21,025 bases of DNA from assembly GCA_023425485.1 (NCBI GenBank), contig JAFACO010000033.1, positions 1-21,025 on the forward strand, given 5' to 3'. A program made the position numbers and the translations under genes. This stretch comes from Bacillota bacterium (lineage in GTDB: Bacteria; Bacillota; Clostridia; Lachnospirales; Lachnospiraceae). Below, piece by piece: positions 20,233 to 21,025 of this stretch (positions are counted from its first letter, which is position 1; each line of letters starts with the position of its first letter). Below the pieces are notes generated by a model. That model had not been told where the DNA came from and did no database searches. It saw only the letters and a list, made by a program, of their open reading frames with translations.

Positions 20233-21025
20233 TTAAAACTGTTTCAGCCACATCTGTATTCTCTCTACAATTTCATAGTATCTCTGCCCAATCAGTAATC
20301 CTGTATGTGTGGTATTCCAAAAACTGGTATATTCCCCTTTTAGATAGTCAGCTTCCACTCTACCCCTCCGATCATCTTCGGTACTATTTACTGATTTAAT
20401 AATTAAAGATGGACAGCTTATCAGACGGCTATCAATGGATACCCCATGGACACCTTTTATCCAGCACCCGCATTCACGGAAAACCTTTGCTGATTCCATA
20501 GAGAGATATTTTTTCTGGAAAATAATATCTTCCTCCGACTCATCAATACTCGACATCTCATCTTGTGATGGACAGGGTATTATGTCACCAAACTTATCTT
20601 CCGCTAAATCTTGATAGGGAGCGATTTCATTAACTTCCAGACTGATGCTAGAATCAATCAGTATTAGCCCTTTCAGCTCTGTGGATTCTGCTATCTTCTG
20701 GCTAAGAATTCCACCAAGACTAAACCCGATGATAATTGGAGGCTCACCACACTCTGATATAACCTCCCTGATATCATCCAAATAATCTGGAAAGGTTACC
20801 TTGGTTAGATCAACTGACCTGCTCTTATAGTGGCCTCTCAAATTCATTACATAACACTTCCAGCCGTCCTTTACAAAATGGGGGATATATTTACTCCACA
20901 TCCAACTACCAGTATAAGCTCCATGGATAAATAACAATGGTGGTCTTTTTGCCATTGCTTCATATATTTCTTGCTGGTAAATCTCCAGAAATAAATCTTT
21001 CTCTCCGATATACGTTTCTGTGTGT
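20233..21025 (-). CDS. Alpha/beta hydrolase, 5' end beyond the window
   Basis: The alpha/beta hydrolase fold is shown by LLFIHGAYTGSWMW (oxyanion-hole HG), the nucleophile elbow GFSLGG with its serine, and a late histidine in NTTHTGLL. The acid residue is probably the aspartate in LILIDSS or one near SLIIKSVNS; I cannot decide. The substrate is unknown. The ATG at 20953-20955 has no good ribosome site, and the frame stays open upstream through about 23 codons (reading YIGEKDLFLEIYQQEIYEAM just before it) to the window edge. That stretch looks like the first strands of the fold, so the true start probably lies outside the window. The visible part encodes about 264 residues. It converges on the flavin-reductase-like gene. 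Confidence 0.82.
   Translation of the reverse strand, partial: HTETYIGEKDLFLEIYQQEIYEAMAKRPPLLFIHGAYTGSWMWSKYIPHFVKDGWKCYVMNLRGHYKSRSVDLTKVTFPDYLDDIREVISECGEPPIIIGFSLGGILSQKIAESTELKGLILIDSSISLEVNEIAPYQDLAEDKFGDIIPCPSQDEMSSIDESEEDIIFQKKYLSMESAKVFRECGCWIKGVHGVSIDSRLISCPSLIIKSVNSTEDDRRGRVEADYLKGEYTSFWNTTHTGLLIGQRYYEIVERIQMWLKQF

Overview
The window is AT-rich, with strong GGAGG-type ribosome binding sites in front of almost every gene. Together with a secreted family 5 cellulase carrying a ricin-type lectin domain, an ECF sigma/DUF4179 pair and YkuD-type L,D-transpeptidase, this points to a low-GC Gram-positive of the Clostridia, most likely a plant-fibre-degrading Lachnospiraceae (Lachnoclostridium/Clostridium phytofermentans-like). 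That assignment is inference from gene content, not a database match. I see no tRNA, rRNA, CRISPR array, transposase or phage gene.

Bases 1-6511, envelope and stress region. After the truncated start of a choloylglycine-hydrolase-like protein (minus) and a ferredoxin-NADP-reductase-like oxidoreductase (plus), a run of minus-strand genes encodes small membrane or stress proteins: a YggT-like protein, an Lmo0937-like miniprotein, an L,D-transpeptidase with an FN3 domain, a GlsB/YeaQ/YmgE protein and a CsbD-like protein. Two of the intercistronic spacers are filled by unrelated but similarly built short tandem arrays (1687-1890 and about 3850-4017). An ECF sigma factor and its probable anti-sigma factor follow on the plus strand, with a candidate autoregulatory promoter and a double-hairpin terminator.

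Bases 6600-13325, housekeeping and regulation, all minus strand. In order of increasing coordinate: an unrecognised 377-residue protein with a C-terminal cysteine cluster, a GyrI-like effector-binding protein, a CoiA-like nuclease-type protein, a ZIP metal transporter, a small membrane-anchored protein, an ArsR/DUF2087 regulator translationally coupled to a small helical protein, and an M29 aminopeptidase.

Bases 13606-21025, extracellular and transport functions. A secreted GH5 cellulase (plus) converges on a CaCA-type calcium/sodium antiporter (minus). The antiporter has an EF-hand-like loop in its central cytosolic segment and a structured, attenuator-like leader. Next come a 765-residue secreted protein made of about 85-residue repeats ending in a BamE/SmpA-like domain, a flavin-reductase-like FMN protein (plus), a long multi-branched inverted repeat, and an alpha/beta hydrolase whose frame is still open at the window edge.

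The most interesting points are the paired spacer arrays in the stress-gene cluster, the antiporter leader RNA and EF-hand-like loop, the L,D-transpeptidase whose natural start codon appears to be missing or non-canonical, and an orphan terminator at 19407-19437 that may end an unannotated minus-strand transcript.
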